A stretch of DNA of 64,000 nt, taken from assembly GCA_013360445.1 (NCBI GenBank), contig JABWBP010000007.1, positions 1-64,000 of the forward strand. Reading direction: 5' to 3'. The notes below the pieces were generated by a model. It searched no databases. It was given only the letters and a program-made list of their open reading frames with translations, and had not been told where the DNA came from. Positions 16,378 to 23,823 of this stretch are shown here, piece by piece. This stretch comes from Calditrichaceae bacterium. Its GTDB lineage: Bacteria; Calditrichota; Calditrichia; RBG-13-44-9; J075. A program made the position numbers and the translations under genes. Within the stretch, counting starts at the first letter, position 1; every line of letters starts with the position of its first letter.

Positions 16378-16685
16378 ATTATTTTCTGATGTTACGCAGG
16401 CCCCCCAAATTAGCCACAGAGTCACAGAGGACACAGAGAAAATCAAATATTCATTGAACCTAAGTCTGCACTGGGAAGCAAAAAAAACCATAAATTGATT
16501 AAAACTCCGTGTTCTCTGTGTCTTTTGCATGGTGAGTTTATCGAACCATGTGGCAAAATGCGTAACATCAGTTATTTTCAAAAAAGTTATGATGCCGGAA
16601 AAAAATGTATGCCTGAAACGAACTACGGCCGGCAAATGCAGCCCCGGCAAATCACCGCCGGGCCCCGGTTCTTTGCCCCCGAAAC
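16378..16685. repeat. Intergenic stretch with an inverted ACAGAG-type array
   Basis: Units around CACAGAGGACACAGAG (16410-16438) face the inverse CTCCGTGTTCTCTGTGTC (16505-16525). The stretch to 16685 otherwise holds only short spurious frames. It separates the toxin-antitoxin island from the convergent exporter genes. Confidence 0.65.
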
Positions 16686-17807
16686 TCACCCCACCCGCTT
16701 GCGGAATTTCAGCACGCTGAAGCTGAAGATCAGCAGCCCGAAAATTGTCATGGGGACGGCGTCTTGCATCAGGTAAGAAAGCGCGGCCCCTTTCTGGAAA
16801 ATGTCCCGGATGATGTACATGAAATAGCGCATGGGATTCAGCAGGGTCACTTTCTGCAAAATTTCCGGCATATTTTCGATGGGGATGAACAGCCCGCTCA
16901 TCAGCAGCATAAAAACCATGAAAAACCAGGAGACGAACATGGATTGCTGCTGGGAGTGGGTGATGGTGGAAATGAAGATTCCCATCCCCAGGGTGGTGAA
17001 GAGGTAGAGCAGCGACAACCCTCCCAATAGCAGGTAACTTCCCTGCATCCGGATAGAGAAGATAAACTGGGCGGCGATGAGCACGATCCCCAGCTCCACG
17101 AACGCCAGGATCAGGAAGGGGAGCAATTTCCCTAACAGCAGTTGGTGTTTCCGCAGCGGGGTCACCAACAACTGTTCCAGGGTGCCGATCTCCTTTTCCT
17201 TTACCAGGCTCATGGAGGCTAACATCATGGAAATGATGGTCAGCAGCACCACCACGATGCCCGGCACCATGTACTGAGCGTTGCGCAGATCCAGGTTATA
17301 CCACATCCGCTCCTGCATTTCTACCAGGTGAACGCCGCGCAGCTGGCCGCGCCGGGGGGAATTCTGCCAATATTCCCGGGTTAGCCCGCTCAGGATGCCC
17401 TGGGCGTATCCCAACGCCACCCCGGCGGTGTTGCCGTCCAGCGCGTCCGCGATGATCTGCACCTCCGGCTGCAAGCCGCGCTGCACGTCGCGGCTGAAAT
17501 GGCGGGGAATGACCAGCGCCATCTGCGCCTTCCAGCCCTGGATGGCCTCGGAGATCAGCGCCGGGGAGGTTTCGTAGCCGATCACATTGAAACGGTCGGT
17601 ATGGCTGAAGGCGTCGCGCACCTGTTTGCTGAGAAAGCTGTTATCGTGGTCGGCGATGATTAGTTTGATGTGCTTCACCTCGTTGGTGATGGCAAATCCT
17701 AAGATCGCCATTTGCAAGATCGGGGCGATGAAGATAATGACCACCATCTCCCGGGTGCGGAAGATCTGCCGGAATTCCTTGCGGATCATGTAGAGGATTT
17801 GTTGCAT
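16686..17807 (-). CDS. ABC-2 type exporter permease (YbhR/YhhJ-like), first paralogue
   Basis: 373 residues. An N-terminal membrane helix follows RKEFRQIFRTREMVVIIF; a large extracytoplasmic domain spans about 40-180; then a bundle of five helices contains the conserved LVKEKEIGTLEQLLVTPLR loop that docks the ATPase. It belongs to the ABC2_membrane_3 family used with HlyD and TolC partners for drug or lipid export. It is the last gene of the minus-strand exporter set; its sister permease lies upstream across a 454-nt repeat-filled gap. It would form a heterodimer with 18262-19377. Confidence 0.88.
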   Translation of the reverse strand: MQQILYMIRKEFRQIFRTREMVVIIFIAPILQMAILGFAITNEVKHIKLIIADHDNSFLSKQVRDAFSHTDRFNVIGYETSPALISEAIQGWKAQMALVIPRHFSRDVQRGLQPEVQIIADALDGNTAGVALGYAQGILSGLTREYWQNSPRRGQLRGVHLVEMQERMWYNLDLRNAQYMVPGIVVVLLTIISMMLASMSLVKEKEIGTLEQLLVTPLRKHQLLLGKLLPFLILAFVELGIVLIAAQFIFSIRMQGSYLLLGGLSLLYLFTTLGMGIFISTITHSQQQSMFVSWFFMVFMLLMSGLFIPIENMPEILQKVTLLNPMRYFMYIIRDIFQKGAALSYLMQDAVPMTIFGLLIFSFSVLKFRKRVG

Positions 17808-17943
17808 AACCGGTTTACCTGGGTGTTATGATTACGCGGTGAATGCGTGTGGGCGCGGCGGGGCCGGTGGTGGCGCCTGTGGCGGCGCGGTGGTGGTGGG
17901 ACGATGGTGGGAACGGTAGGGGGGCGGGGGGACGGCGGGGACG

Positions 17944-18009
17944 CGGTGGGGGCACGGTGGGGGCACGGTGGGGGCACGGTGGGGGCACGGTGGGGGCACG
18001 GTGGGGGCA
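17944..18009. repeat. Six perfect copies of an 11-bp tandem repeat
   Basis: The unit CGGTGGGGGCA is repeated six times without change, preceded by degenerate GGCGG-rich sequence from about 17850. It lies in the gap between the two permease genes. Confidence 0.9.
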
Positions 18010-18010
18010 T

Positions 18011-18085
18011 GGTAGGGGCGAAGCATTCGGAAGAAAAGCCATAAGATTGCGGGCAATTTTTAGAGCCGAATGCTTCGCCCCTACC
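18011..18085. repeat. 20-bp perfect inverted repeat
   Basis: GGTAGGGGCGAAGCATTCGG at 18011-18030 and its exact complement at 18066-18085 enclose 35 nt. It sits exactly between the 11-mer array and the heptamer array. Confidence 0.9.
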
Positions 18086-18253
18086 GTCCGCCGTCCGCCA
18101 TCCGCCATCCGCCGTCCGCCGTCCGCCATCCGCCATCCGCCATCCGCCATCCGCCATCCGCCATCCGCCATCCGCCATCCGCCATCCGCCATCCGCCATC
18201 CGCCATCCGCCATCCGCCGTCCGCCATCCGCCATCCGCCGTCCGCCATCCGCC
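18084..18253. repeat. About 24 copies of heptamer CCGCCAT/CCGCCGT
   Basis: A near-perfect 7-nt tandem array, about 170 bp long, just after the stop of the second permease gene. Because 21 nt is seven codons, it stays open in several frames (MADGGWR and PSAIRHP repeats). Those frames have no start context and are not called as genes. Confidence 0.92.
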
Positions 18254-18261
18254 CATGAAAT

Positions 18262-19377
18262 TCATTTTTCCAGATTCACGCTGAATTTCCGCCAGGAGAC
18301 GGTCAATAATACCAGGGACATCGCGCCCAAGAAAAATACCTGGTTCAACAATTGTGAAATCGTATTCCCTTTCAGCATAATTCCCCGCACGATCACAAGG
18401 TAATATTTCGCCGGGATGATGTAAGAGAGCCATTGCAGCAACTCCGGCATGGAGGCGATGGGAAAGATGAAGCCGGAGAGCATTACCGTGGGCAGCAGGG
18501 TGGCGATCACCGCAATCATCATGGCCACCTGCTGGGTTCTGGCGATGGTGGAGATCATCAGCCCCAGGCTGAGCGCGGTGATGATGTACAGGGTGGTCAG
18601 CAGCGCCAGCAGGGGCAGGCTGCCGATGAAGGGCACCTCGAAGAGGAAAATCCCGATCAGCAGAATCAGCGCCCCATCCATAAAGGCTAAGAACACGTAG
18701 GGGATCACCTTGCCGAGAATGATCTCGTACGGGCGCACCGGGGAGACCAGGATTTGCTCCATGGTACCCAGCTCCTTCTCCCGGGAGATGGTGATGCTGG
18801 TCAGCAGGGCGGAGATCATCACCAGGAGCAGCGCCAGGATACCGGGCACGAAGAAATAGGTGCTCTTCATATCCGGGTTGAACCAGATGGCGCTGCGCAC
18901 CTCGAAAGGCAGGGGAATTTGCCCCCCGTATCGCTGGTTGAATAACTGGATCACCTGGTTGCAGTAATTCCGGATGATGGTGGCGGCGTTGGGATCGGAG
19001 GCGTCCACCAGGATTTGCACCGGGGCGGAAACGCTGCGCTGCCAGGTTTTGCCGAAATCCGCGGGAATGGCCAGGATGACCCGGGCCTTGCGGGTGAGGA
19101 ACAGTTTTTCCGCTTCCGAAAGAGGGCCTTCATATCCGAAGACGTGGAAAAACTTGCTGCCCTGGAACTGCTCCACCAGGCGGCGGGAGTGCAGGGTGCG
19201 GTCATAATCCACCACCGCCAGGTCCACCCGCTGGATTTCCATGTTCAGGGCATACCCGAACATCACCAACTGGATCACCGGCATGATGAAGATGATCATA
19301 AGGGTGCGCGGATCGCGAATGATGTGCAAAAACTCCTTCCGGGCAATGGAGAGGAGGCGGGAATGGGGCATACGCAT
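18262..19377 (-). CDS. ABC-2 type exporter permease (YbhS-like), second paralogue
   Basis: About 371 residues with the same plan as its sister: a first helix after SIARKEFLHIIRDPRTLMIIF, a long extracytoplasmic domain, the ISREKELGTMEQILVSPVRP coupling loop, then five helices. I take ATG 19377 because homology begins there; ATG 19404 is also possible, and neither has a clear ribosome binding site. It pairs with the permease at 16686-17807 and the ATPases upstream to export a hydrophobic substrate through the HlyD/TolC pair. Confidence 0.86.
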   Translation of the reverse strand: MRMPHSRLLSIARKEFLHIIRDPRTLMIIFIMPVIQLVMFGYALNMEIQRVDLAVVDYDRTLHSRRLVEQFQGSKFFHVFGYEGPLSEAEKLFLTRKARVILAIPADFGKTWQRSVSAPVQILVDASDPNAATIIRNYCNQVIQLFNQRYGGQIPLPFEVRSAIWFNPDMKSTYFFVPGILALLLVMISALLTSITISREKELGTMEQILVSPVRPYEIILGKVIPYVFLAFMDGALILLIGIFLFEVPFIGSLPLLALLTTLYIITALSLGLMISTIARTQQVAMMIAVIATLLPTVMLSGFIFPIASMPELLQWLSYIIPAKYYLVIVRGIMLKGNTISQLLNQVFFLGAMSLVLLTVSWRKFSVNLEK

Positions 19378-19403
19378 GGTTAAATCTTTTGGTTTTGGAT
19401 TCA

Positions 19404-19440
19404 TAGGTGAATGAGTGTACGGGTGAATGGGTGCATGGGA
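19404..19440. repeat. GGGTGAAT heptamer array, left of the four-helix gene
   Basis: Degenerate units GGTGAATG, GGGTGAAT and GGTGCATG. They start 3 nt after the stop codon of the four-helix-bundle gene. An inverted array lies on the other side of that gene. Confidence 0.75.
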
Positions 19441-19441
19441 T

Positions 19442-19804
19442 TTATAATTTCCCTTTGATGTATTTGATGAAATTGAGATGTTTTTTTCGAAGAGTCTCGA
19501 TCATATCCATGAAACTCAAGGTCTTCAAGTAACCGATCCGGTGGGCAATGATGATTTGAGTTTCAAGCTCCGATAAAGAGGCCAGACTAATATAAAGAAA
19601 TTGCAGAAATTCTTTTTTTGAACCTCTGGCCGCCCCCTCCGCGATGTTTGAAGGATAAGACACCGCAGCCCTCCTCATCTGCGAAGTCAACCCGTACATT
19701 TCCTCTCTGGGAAAAGCCTGGGTTTCTTTGTAAATCTGTTCAACCAAATCAATTCCCAATTTCCATATATCTAAATCTTTGTGCGTTTTCCCGGAATTTT
19801 TCAT
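19442..19804 (-). CDS. Four-helix-bundle protein (23S rRNA IVS / S23 family)
   Basis: 121 residues with the family hallmarks HKDLDIWKLGIDLVEQIY, then SQMRRAAVSYPSNIAEGAARG and LSELETQIIIAHRIGY. Homologues occur both as intervening-sequence proteins in 23S rRNA genes and as free-standing genes near other cargo; no firm biochemical function is known. The start at 19804 is supported by GGAGG at good spacing. It is wedged between a permease and an ATPase of the exporter and is flanked by inverted heptamer arrays, which suggests it moved in as a unit. Confidence 0.85.
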   Translation of the reverse strand: MKNSGKTHKDLDIWKLGIDLVEQIYKETQAFPREEMYGLTSQMRRAAVSYPSNIAEGAARGSKKEFLQFLYISLASLSELETQIIIAHRIGYLKTLSFMDMIETLRKKHLNFIKYIKGKL

Positions 19805-19879
19805 TTTCCATTCCTCCAAGTTTTGAGAGAACACTGAGACTGCTTTTAATCTAAAAAATTCCTCCCCTCCCCCCTCTTA

Positions 19880-19910
19880 TACCCATTCACCCATCAACCC
19901 ATTCACTCTT
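19880..19910. repeat. GGGTGAAT heptamer array, right of the four-helix gene
   Basis: The inverse orientation of 19404-19440. The TGA stop of the downstream-listed ATPase gene (19903-19905) is part of its first unit, GAGTGAATGGG. Confidence 0.75.
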
Positions 19911-20631
19911 TCACCAGCGCCACGAACACGTCCTGCATGTTGCTCTTTCCATAATGTTGCTTCAGCTTTGCGGGGGTGTCCAGGGCGATGAGTTTTCCTT
20001 CGCGCATGATGGAAACGCGGTGGCAGTATTCCGCCTCATCCATGAAATGGGTGGTGACGAACACGGTTTTGCCCAGCGCCACGGTCTGGTAGATGAGATC
20101 CCAGAAGCTCCGCCGGGCTTCCGGATCGACCCCGGAGGTGGGTTCGTCGAGAAAAATGATCGGGGGATCGTGCAGCAGGGCGCAGCCGAGCGCCAGGCGC
20201 TGTTTGAACCCCAGGGGCAGCTCCCGGGTCAGTTTGTCGGCGAACGCTTCCAGGCCCACCTGCCGGATCAGCGCCTCTTTGCGCTCCCGGATCAAGGCGC
20301 GCGACAATCCGTACACTCCCCCGTAAAATTCGATGTTCTCGGAGATGGTCAAATCATCATAGAGGGAGAATTTCTGGCTCATGTACCCGATGCGCCGCTT
20401 GATCGCCTCGCTCTGGCGATAAATGTCGTAGCCGGCCACGCTGCCGCTCCCCTCGCTGGGGGCCAGCAGCCCGCACAACATGCGAATCATGGTGGTTTTG
20501 CCGGCCCCGTTGGCGCCCAGGAAGCCGAAAATCTCTCCCTGGTACACTTCGATGCTCACCCGGTCCACCGCGGTGAATTTGCCGAATCGCCGGGTGAGTT
20601 TTTCGGTTTTTACAGAGATTTGCCTGGTCAT
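19903..20631 (-). CDS. ABC exporter ATPase (second of two)
   Basis: About 242 residues: Walker A GANGAGKTT, Q-loop MSQKFSLY, Walker B IIFLDEPTSGVDP and the switch His in VTTHFMDEAE. The signature region is atypical: LPLGFKQRLAL replaces the usual LSGGMKQ. It equals the C-terminal ATPase half of YbhF. The start is uncertain: the first eight codons from ATG 20655 come from a TGACGCGAAGCCAATGAC repeat, so I prefer ATG 20631. It forms the motor with the ATPase at 20914-21849. Confidence 0.87.
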   Translation of the reverse strand: MTRQISVKTEKLTRRFGKFTAVDRVSIEVYQGEIFGFLGANGAGKTTMIRMLCGLLAPSEGSGSVAGYDIYRQSEAIKRRIGYMSQKFSLYDDLTISENIEFYGGVYGLSRALIRERKEALIRQVGLEAFADKLTRELPLGFKQRLALGCALLHDPPIIFLDEPTSGVDPEARRSFWDLIYQTVALGKTVFVTTHFMDEAEYCHRVSIMREGKLIALDTPAKLKQHYGKSNMQDVFVALVKE

Positions 20632-20671
20632 TGGCTTCGCGTCATTCGTTGTCATTTCGCTGCGCGGTCAT
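20630..20671. repeat. Partial TGAC/GTCA composite element
   Basis: Units of GTCATT separated by small hairpins (GCTTCGC, GCTGCGC), the same family as 21860-22195 and 22835-23006. It abuts the nested palindrome element to its right. Confidence 0.7.
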
Positions 20672-20852
20672 TGATTATGCTCTATTTGTTTTCCTAATAA
20701 TAACGGATAGCGGTGATAAATGTAAATGTCAAAGATTTTCTCTCGCCGGAGATCAACATCCCCCCGGTCCCCCCTTTGAAGGGGGGACCGGGGGGATGTC
20801 AAAAGCGTGGCCGTTATGAAATATCGTTTATCACTGCAAAACGTTATAATCA
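20672..20852. mobile_element. MITE-like nested palindrome
   Basis: Outer ends TGATTAT (20672) and ATAATCA (to 20852) are inverted. Inside, GCGGTGATAAATG faces CGTTTATCACTGC. In the centre a perfect 21-bp arm (20756-20776) faces its complement (20779-20799) across 2 nt, rich in CCCCCC/GGGGGG. It is about 180 bp with no coding frame. No target-site duplication was identified, so mobility is only inferred. Confidence 0.6.
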
Positions 20853-20913
20853 GTTGTTTTCTGCCCCTCTTTCCTGTCGGTGTTATTCAGGCACGCTGAA
20901 GCGCGGCGATCAA

Positions 20914-21849
20914 TTATATGCTTTCCCCCCCATCTGCCTCCCCGCCGATCAACGCTAAAAAAACGTCTTCGATGCTCGGCGGCTGCGGCGACCAGGTGGT
21001 GAGATTGCCGCTGCTGGCCGCCTGCCACTCGCTCCATTGCCGGGAATCCGGCGGTCGCTTAAAACTGACGTGCAGGGCGTCGCCGAACAGTTGGGTGCTC
21101 TGCACTTCCGGCAGGGAGCGGAAAAAGTCGCGCAGGCGGCGCACGTCCTTCGCTTCCAAACGGTATAGCGGATAGCGATAGCGGTCTTTGAGCGCCTCCG
21201 GGGCGCCCACGCCGGCAATACGCCCCCTGAAAAAGAGCGCCACCCGGTCGCACAGGTCCGCTTCATCCATGTAGGCGGTGGAGACCAGGATGGAGGCGCC
21301 TTCCTCCCGGATCAACCGCAGGATGTCCCAAAACTCCTGGCGGGAAACCGGGTCCACCCCATAGGTAGGCTCGTCGAGTACCAGGATGGCAGGGGTGTGA
21401 ATGAGGGCGCAGGAGAGCGCCAGCTTCTGCTTCATTCCCCCGGAGAGCGCCCCGGCAAGCCGTTTTTTGAAGGGCGCCAGGCGGGAAAAGTGGTACAACT
21501 GCTCTAACCGCCTCTCCCGCTCTTTTTCCGGCACTTGAAATAAATCGGCAAAGAAACGCAGGTTCTGCTCTACCGATAAATCCTGGTAAAGCGAAAAGCG
21601 CTGGGGCATGTAGCCTAAAATAGAGCGAATGCGGGCAACTTCCCGAGTCGTATCCAGCCCATCGACGAGGATACTGCCCCGGTCGGGAAGCAGGAGGGTG
21701 CAAATGGCGCGCAGCAGGGTGGTTTTTCCCGCCCCGTCGGGGCCGATCAGCCCGAACAGTTCCCCTCTTTTTACCTCCAGGCTTACGCCCCGTACGGCTT
21801 CCACCGTTCCGTAGGATTTGTGAAATTCTTTGATCTCGATGGCATTCAT
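20914..21849 (-). CDS. ABC exporter ATPase (first of two)
   Basis: About 311 residues: Walker A GPDGAGKTT, Q-loop MPQRFSLYQDL, signature LSGGMKQKLAL, Walker B ILVLDEPTYGVDP. A His-loop variant STAYMDEADLC replaces His by Tyr. A C-terminal 80-residue extension follows. It equals the N-terminal ATPase half of YbhF. The start at ATG 21849 is preferred; the open frame upstream reads repeat DNA. The two ATPases complement each other: this one has a good signature and no switch His, while the second has the His and a poor signature. That fits an asymmetric heterodimer. Confidence 0.87.
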   Translation of the reverse strand: MNAIEIKEFHKSYGTVEAVRGVSLEVKRGELFGLIGPDGAGKTTLLRAICTLLLPDRGSILVDGLDTTREVARIRSILGYMPQRFSLYQDLSVEQNLRFFADLFQVPEKERERRLEQLYHFSRLAPFKKRLAGALSGGMKQKLALSCALIHTPAILVLDEPTYGVDPVSRQEFWDILRLIREEGASILVSTAYMDEADLCDRVALFFRGRIAGVGAPEALKDRYRYPLYRLEAKDVRRLRDFFRSLPEVQSTQLFGDALHVSFKRPPDSRQWSEWQAASSGNLTTWSPQPPSIEDVFLALIGGEADGGESI

Positions 21850-21859
21850 TGTTTGCTTG

Positions 21860-22195
21860 CCCCTTTGGGGCTTCATTGTCATTGGCTTCGCGTCATTTGG
21901 TTGTCATTACGCTTCGCTGTCAGTTGCCTGCGGCGTCATTTGCGCTATGCGCGTCAATAGTCTTCGCCGTCATTGATTGTCAGTTGCTTGTCCCTTTGGG
22001 GCTGCGCATTATTTTATTGTCATTTATAGCCATTGGAAATTACGTTAAATGTCGCAAAGTAAATGACGACGAAGCCAAATGGCTAAAAATGACAGCGCCG
22101 CCCCAAAGGGGCAAGCCAATGACCATGAATGACAACAAAATGACGCCGCAGGCAATTGACGCGCGCAGCGCCAATGACGCGAAGCAATTATTTCG
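21860..22195. repeat. Composite GTCA/TGAC inverted element A
   Basis: A large inverted array. Left arm units have GTCATT joined by mini-palindromes (GCTTCGC, CCTGCGG, GCGCTATGCGC, CCCTTTGGGG); the right arm has the complements in TGAC form. The centre carries GGAAATTACGTTAAATGTCG (22035-22054), also found inverted in element B. It fills the gap between the ATPase and the kinase-like gene, and its right end supplies the kinase gene's last codons' surroundings. Confidence 0.8.
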
Positions 22196-22817
22196 CCCAC
22201 AGCCCCCCGGTCGCTTCCAGCCAATCCGCAATGCGATCCGCCGCGGCGGCCACGTTGCCGTCGGAAATGTCCAGCTCCATTTTCGGGAGCGTGGATTCCG
22301 CCACAAAGCGGCGCATCAACTCCTGTTCCTCGATGAAGATTTGCAAATTATCGTACTGCGCGGGATTGCCGGAGACTTTCAGGCGCTCCTCCCGCGCCCT
22401 TGCGAAAGATTCCGCGCTGCGGGTGCAAAACACCAGGTGAAATCCCAACCGCGCCAATCGCTCTTCTAACCAGTGGAAATCGTAGTTTTTCCCGTGCGCC
22501 TGCCACTGGTAAACGCGGGTGGAAATGTGAAAGCGGTCCACGATCCAGGAGTAATAGGGCAGCAGCTCGATCAGGCGGGTCCAGGTGTGGTAGGCTTCCA
22601 TGGCCCGCGCCTCCTCCGGCGGCTCGAAATTGATCATTCCCCGCCCCCAGGGAAAATTAGTGAAGGCGCACCATTCCGCGGAAATCAGGGGAGAGTGGTA
22701 ACGGTACTTGCGCGGCCCCACGATGCGGGGATGCTCGTTCAGCGCAAAAGCGATCTCGGTTTTCAAAGTCAGCCGCGTCCCTTCCAAAATGATCTTGGGG
22801 CAGAGTTTATCAGCCAT
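22188..22817 (-). CDS. Nucleoside/nucleotide kinase-like P-loop protein with degenerate Walker A
   Basis: About 209 residues. The fold looks like deoxynucleoside or thymidylate kinases: an N-terminal strand KIILEG, then a P-loop position, then VDRFHISTRVYQW (compare the DR-x-S segment of dNK/TMPK), and a C-terminal helix of about 25 residues. The P-loop reads GTRLTLKTE, so two of the usual glycines are Leu while Lys-Thr remain. ATG 22817 is preferred, since upstream codons come from repeats. It is unrelated to export in sequence, lies inside the exporter cluster and is flanked by inverted composite elements, so it may be mobile cargo. Confidence 0.55.
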   Translation of the reverse strand: MADKLCPKIILEGTRLTLKTEIAFALNEHPRIVGPRKYRYHSPLISAEWCAFTNFPWGRGMINFEPPEEARAMEAYHTWTRLIELLPYYSWIVDRFHISTRVYQWQAHGKNYDFHWLEERLARLGFHLVFCTRSAESFARAREERLKVSGNPAQYDNLQIFIEEQELMRRFVAESTLPKMELDISDGNVAAAADRIADWLEATGGLWAK

Positions 22818-22834
22818 TATGGGCTCCATAGTGG

Positions 22835-23006
22835 TGGTCATTTGCGCTTCGCGCGTCATTTGCCTTCGGTGTCATTAATGGTCATTTGCTTTGCGACATT
22901 AGCGTAATTTCCAATGACCATAAATGACCACAAAATGACGCGCAGCCCCGCAGGGGCAAGCAACTGACAATCAATGACGCCGAAGGCAACTGACGCGCAG
23001 CAACTA
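22835..23006. repeat. Composite GTCA/TGAC inverted element B
   Basis: Same build as element A: GTCATT units with GCGCTTCGCGC and CCTTCGG hairpins on the left, TGAC units on the right. Its centre CTTTGCGACATTAGCGTAAT (22889-22908) is the reverse complement of element A's centre with one indel and one mismatch. It lies between the response regulator and the kinase-like gene. Confidence 0.8.
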
Positions 23007-23007
23007 A

Positions 23008-23769
23008 TCACCATCCTAATTTCTGGCGCAGCAATTTCCCCGCCTGGCGGCTGATGGTCAATTCGCTGCGGTTTTTATCGTTCACGGTCATGCGGTATCC
23101 CCCGCCGAACCAGGGTTCGATGGTTTTCACGTAATTCAGGTTGACGATGGTGGAGCGGTGGATGCGGAAGAATTTTTCCGGGTCCAACCGCGCCTGCAAT
23201 TCCTCTAAAGTGTAATTCAGCAAATGCTTCGAATCCGCCAGGAAGGCAAACACTAATTTGTTCTCGCTGGCAAAGTACACAATATCATCATCGGGGAGGA
23301 TGTGGATTTTGTCGCCGGTTTTGGAAGGAATGCGCCGCAGGCAATCCGGGCGGGCATTCCAGGAGGCCAGCAACCGGCGAAGATTCTCCAGCTCCGCGGG
23401 CGAATCCCTGCCGGCGGAACGCTGCTTGCGCAACTTTTCGAGCGCTTCGTGCAGGCGTTCTTCGGAAAACGGTTTCAGCAAGTAATCCACCGCCTGCAAT
23501 TCGAACGCCTGCACGGCATAGCGGTCATAGGCGGTGGTAAAGATGACCGCGGGGCGATGGGAGAGCAGGCGCAGCAGGTCGATGCCGGAGATATCGGTTA
23601 GGTGAATATCCAGGAAGACCAATTCCGGTTTCAGCGCATTGATCTCTTCCGCGGCCTCCCGCCCGGAAGCCGCGCTTCCCACGATTTCCAGGTCCGCCGT
23701 CTCTTGCAGAAGTTCCATCAGCCTCTCCAGGGCGGGACGTTCGTCTTCGACGATGTAGGCGGTGATCAT
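23008..23769 (-). CDS. LytTR-family response regulator
   Basis: 253 residues. The receiver domain (1-120) has the acidic pair VEDE, phospho-acceptor D54 in VFLDIHL, and the conserved Lys in DYLLKPF. A LytTR DNA-binding domain follows (about 150-253) with IHRSTIVNLNYVKTIEPW and a basic end. Such regulators bind paired direct repeats and often control cell envelope or efflux genes. It is encoded directly downstream of its cognate kinase (26-nt gap) and upstream of the ATPases of the exporter, which makes the exporter a plausible target. Confidence 0.93.
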   Translation of the reverse strand: MITAYIVEDERPALERLMELLQETADLEIVGSAASGREAAEEINALKPELVFLDIHLTDISGIDLLRLLSHRPAVIFTTAYDRYAVQAFELQAVDYLLKPFSEERLHEALEKLRKQRSAGRDSPAELENLRRLLASWNARPDCLRRIPSKTGDKIHILPDDDIVYFASENKLVFAFLADSKHLLNYTLEELQARLDPEKFFRIHRSTIVNLNYVKTIEPWFGGGYRMTVNDKNRSELTISRQAGKLLRQKLGW

Positions 23770-23788
23770 GTAAATTCTCTTTTAGGAT

Positions 23789-23823
23789 AAGACCTCAAAG
23801 GTTTTCAAAACCTTTGAGGTCTT
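23789..23823. terminator. Perfect 17-bp palindrome over the kinase stop codon
   Basis: Arms at 23789-23805 and 23807-23823 around one central C; each arm contains ACCTCAAAGGTTTT or its complement. The kinase gene's last codons (KDLKGFENL) and its TGA lie inside it. It could act as an attenuator between kinase and regulator genes or be a REP-like unit. It lacks a clear U-run on the minus strand. Confidence 0.6.

Noticed and set aside
16384-16685. Small frames such as 16495-16776 after the toxin island
   Set aside because: They cover ACAGAG-type repeats, overlap the permease end and have no ribosome binding site.
18084-18253. Possible CRISPR array
   Set aside because: The repeat unit is 7 nt with no spacers and no cas genes are in the window.
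17786-18433. Open frames reading MADGGWR or PSAIRHP repeats through the heptamer array
   Set aside because: The frames are open only because 21 nt of a heptamer array equals seven codons. They have no start context and overlap real genes; the DNA is a simple repeat.
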